Origin: JACJVV01 sp047602755
GTDB lineage: Archaea > Nanobdellota > Nanobdellia > Woesearchaeales > JACJVV01
NCBI GenBank assembly: GCA_047602755.1
Contig: JBLKOM010000004.1
Location: 97,762 to 161,761 of the forward strand
Length of the DNA stretch: 64,000 nucleotides
Direction of reading: 5' to 3'
Both the position numbers and the translations under genes were made by a program. Position 1 is the first letter of the stretch. Each line of letters begins with the position of its first letter. The notes beneath the pieces were generated by a model. That model worked only from the letters and a program-made list of their open reading frames with translations. It ran no database searches and was not told the origin of the DNA. Below, piece by piece: positions 63,074-64,000 of this stretch.

Positions 63074-64000
63074 ATGGCTAAATTTAACAATAATCTTATT
63101 TATAAGAAGATTATTCAGAATAAAAATAATAATAATAATAACAAAAGAAATTGTTTTTGTATCTTTGCAATATTATTATTAACAATTATTATACCCACTA
63201 TTTCTGCTTCAGATGTTGCGTATATTTATCGTTCAACCGCAAGAATCGATCAAAATATGGTTGATGTAATGCAAAATGACTTTAATCTTAACATAAACTA
63301 TTATAATGAAAATAATTTGCCAAATAATCTTTCATCATACAAATTTCTAATTGTTACAGCAGATAATTTCAGAAACTATATACCTGTTAATGATTATCCT
63401 TCTATAATACCTAATTTTTTTAATGGACATGATTGGGGTTTAGTTAGTAATGTTGGAGTCAGCAAACTAGCATCAAATAGCCCATTAAGAGTTGAAATAG
63501 TTGAAACAGGTGAACGACCAACTGTTTACACAAGAGCAACAGACTGGAGAGGCATTGCATTAGACTTTAACTTTTTATCAAATGAGAATAGCCCAATTAA
63601 TAAAGAAACAATTGCAAAAACATTACCAATTTCATCTGGTCCAACACATGAAGGAGATGTAGTAAGCATTATTCGTGCTGGAACACAATTAATGAATGGA
63701 AGAATTGCTGGTGGAGATATGTGTTTCTATGGAATATTACAATCAAATTACTGGACAAATGATGCAAGAGAATTATTTAAAACATGTGTGTTTGAATTAT
63801 TAAAAGAATGTGAAGTTGACAGTGATTGTGATGATGGTATTTTTTGTAATGGTCCAGAAGTTTGCGATGAAAATTATCAATGTCAACCTGGAACACCTAT
63901 AGAATGCTCAATATATAATATAGATGAAATTACAGAATGTGGATATGATGATGGTAATGAAAATAAATTTTACAGCAGAGAAGAATTTATTTCAGTCTGT
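63074..64000 (+). CDS. Secreted Cys-rich surface protein, 3' end outside the window
   Basis: The reading frame opens at the ATG at 63074, ten bases after the start of GGGGGG, and runs without stop to the window end (309 residues). A signal or anchor helix (about residues 32-46, ends SA) follows a basic Asn-rich N terminus. The next 200 residues form a globular domain. From about residue 248, ECEVDSDCDDGIFCNG and EVCDENYQCQPGTP form a Cys-rich repeat known from many surface proteins, where it is often tandem. Function is unknown. Confidence 0.7.
   Translation, partial: MAKFNNNLIYKKIIQNKNNNNNNKRNCFCIFAILLLTIIIPTISASDVAYIYRSTARIDQNMVDVMQNDFNLNINYYNENNLPNNLSSYKFLIVTADNFRNYIPVNDYPSIIPNFFNGHDWGLVSNVGVSKLASNSPLRVEIVETGERPTVYTRATDWRGIALDFNFLSNENSPINKETIAKTLPISSGPTHEGDVVSIIRAGTQLMNGRIAGGDMCFYGILQSNYWTNDARELFKTCVFELLKECEVDSDCDDGIFCNGPEVCDENYQCQPGTPIECSIYNIDEITECGYDDGNENKFYSREEFISVC

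Overview
The window reads as a chromosomal segment of a small, very AT-rich archaeon. Supporting features are a 16S rRNA with the archaeal 5' end and a tRNA-Ala in the 16S-23S spacer, a Kae1 protein, a ribosomal protein eL41 gene, TrmB and AbrB-PhoU regulators, and TATA boxes about 25 bases ahead of many start codons (leaderless transcripts) alongside Shine-Dalgarno-led genes inside operons. The many short secreted or lipid-anchored proteins, 'ITG(A/R)' motifs beside membrane segments and Cys-rich surface modules suggest a DPANN lineage (Woesearchaeota/Pacearchaeota-like). That placement is inference; the 16S at 43644-45109 would settle it.

Layout. 1-2085: three-gene split ATP-citrate lyase (first gene cut by the window edge). 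2198-7504: three paralogous secreted proteins sharing a GYGYGF motif, with two unknown genes. 7681-10762: unknown soluble proteins; two of the promoters share a TTGACA-N2-AATGTCC operator. 10795-27194: a minus-strand series of 14 genes with a Ser/Thr kinase, a PP2C phosphatase, a lactate/malate-dehydrogenase-fold protein fused to a likely beta-propeller, a TrmB regulator, two AAA-type ATPases, coiled-coil proteins and lipoproteins. 28564-30208: a second small operon (lipoprotein, membrane peptides, Lrp regulator) whose promoter is 60/66 identical to the one heading the first series. 31028-39839: housekeeping and repair (UDP-glucuronate decarboxylase, UV endonuclease, class II photolyase, ATP-grasp enzyme, second TrmB, Nudix hydrolase, small nucleases). 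39961-45729: rRNA operon on the minus strand (16S, tRNA-Ala, 23S; no 5S) preceded by eL41. 45912-53504: lipoprotein, PEP-utiliser-type protein, small zinc ribbon, histidine phosphatase, AbrB-PhoU regulator, membrane-anchored kinase with a 57-residue AbrB partner. 53703-64000: very large surface protein, Kae1, a probable abundant surface protein with a structured leader and strong terminator, an Ig-repeat protein, and a Cys-rich surface protein cut by the window end.

The best candidate for an undescribed system is the 10795-30208 region. Reversible protein phosphorylation (kinase and PP2C), an MDH-fold/propeller protein, two ATPases, long coiled coils and surface-anchored lipoproteins are translationally coupled and appear co-controlled by a duplicated promoter. 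I infer an envelope-associated, ATP-driven assembly under phospho-control. No single protein in it reveals its output.

Four genes not obvious from long open frames were found by reading: eL41 (45628-45729), a zinc ribbon (49305-49454), an AbrB-like protein (52862-53035) and the truncated surface protein (63074-64000).
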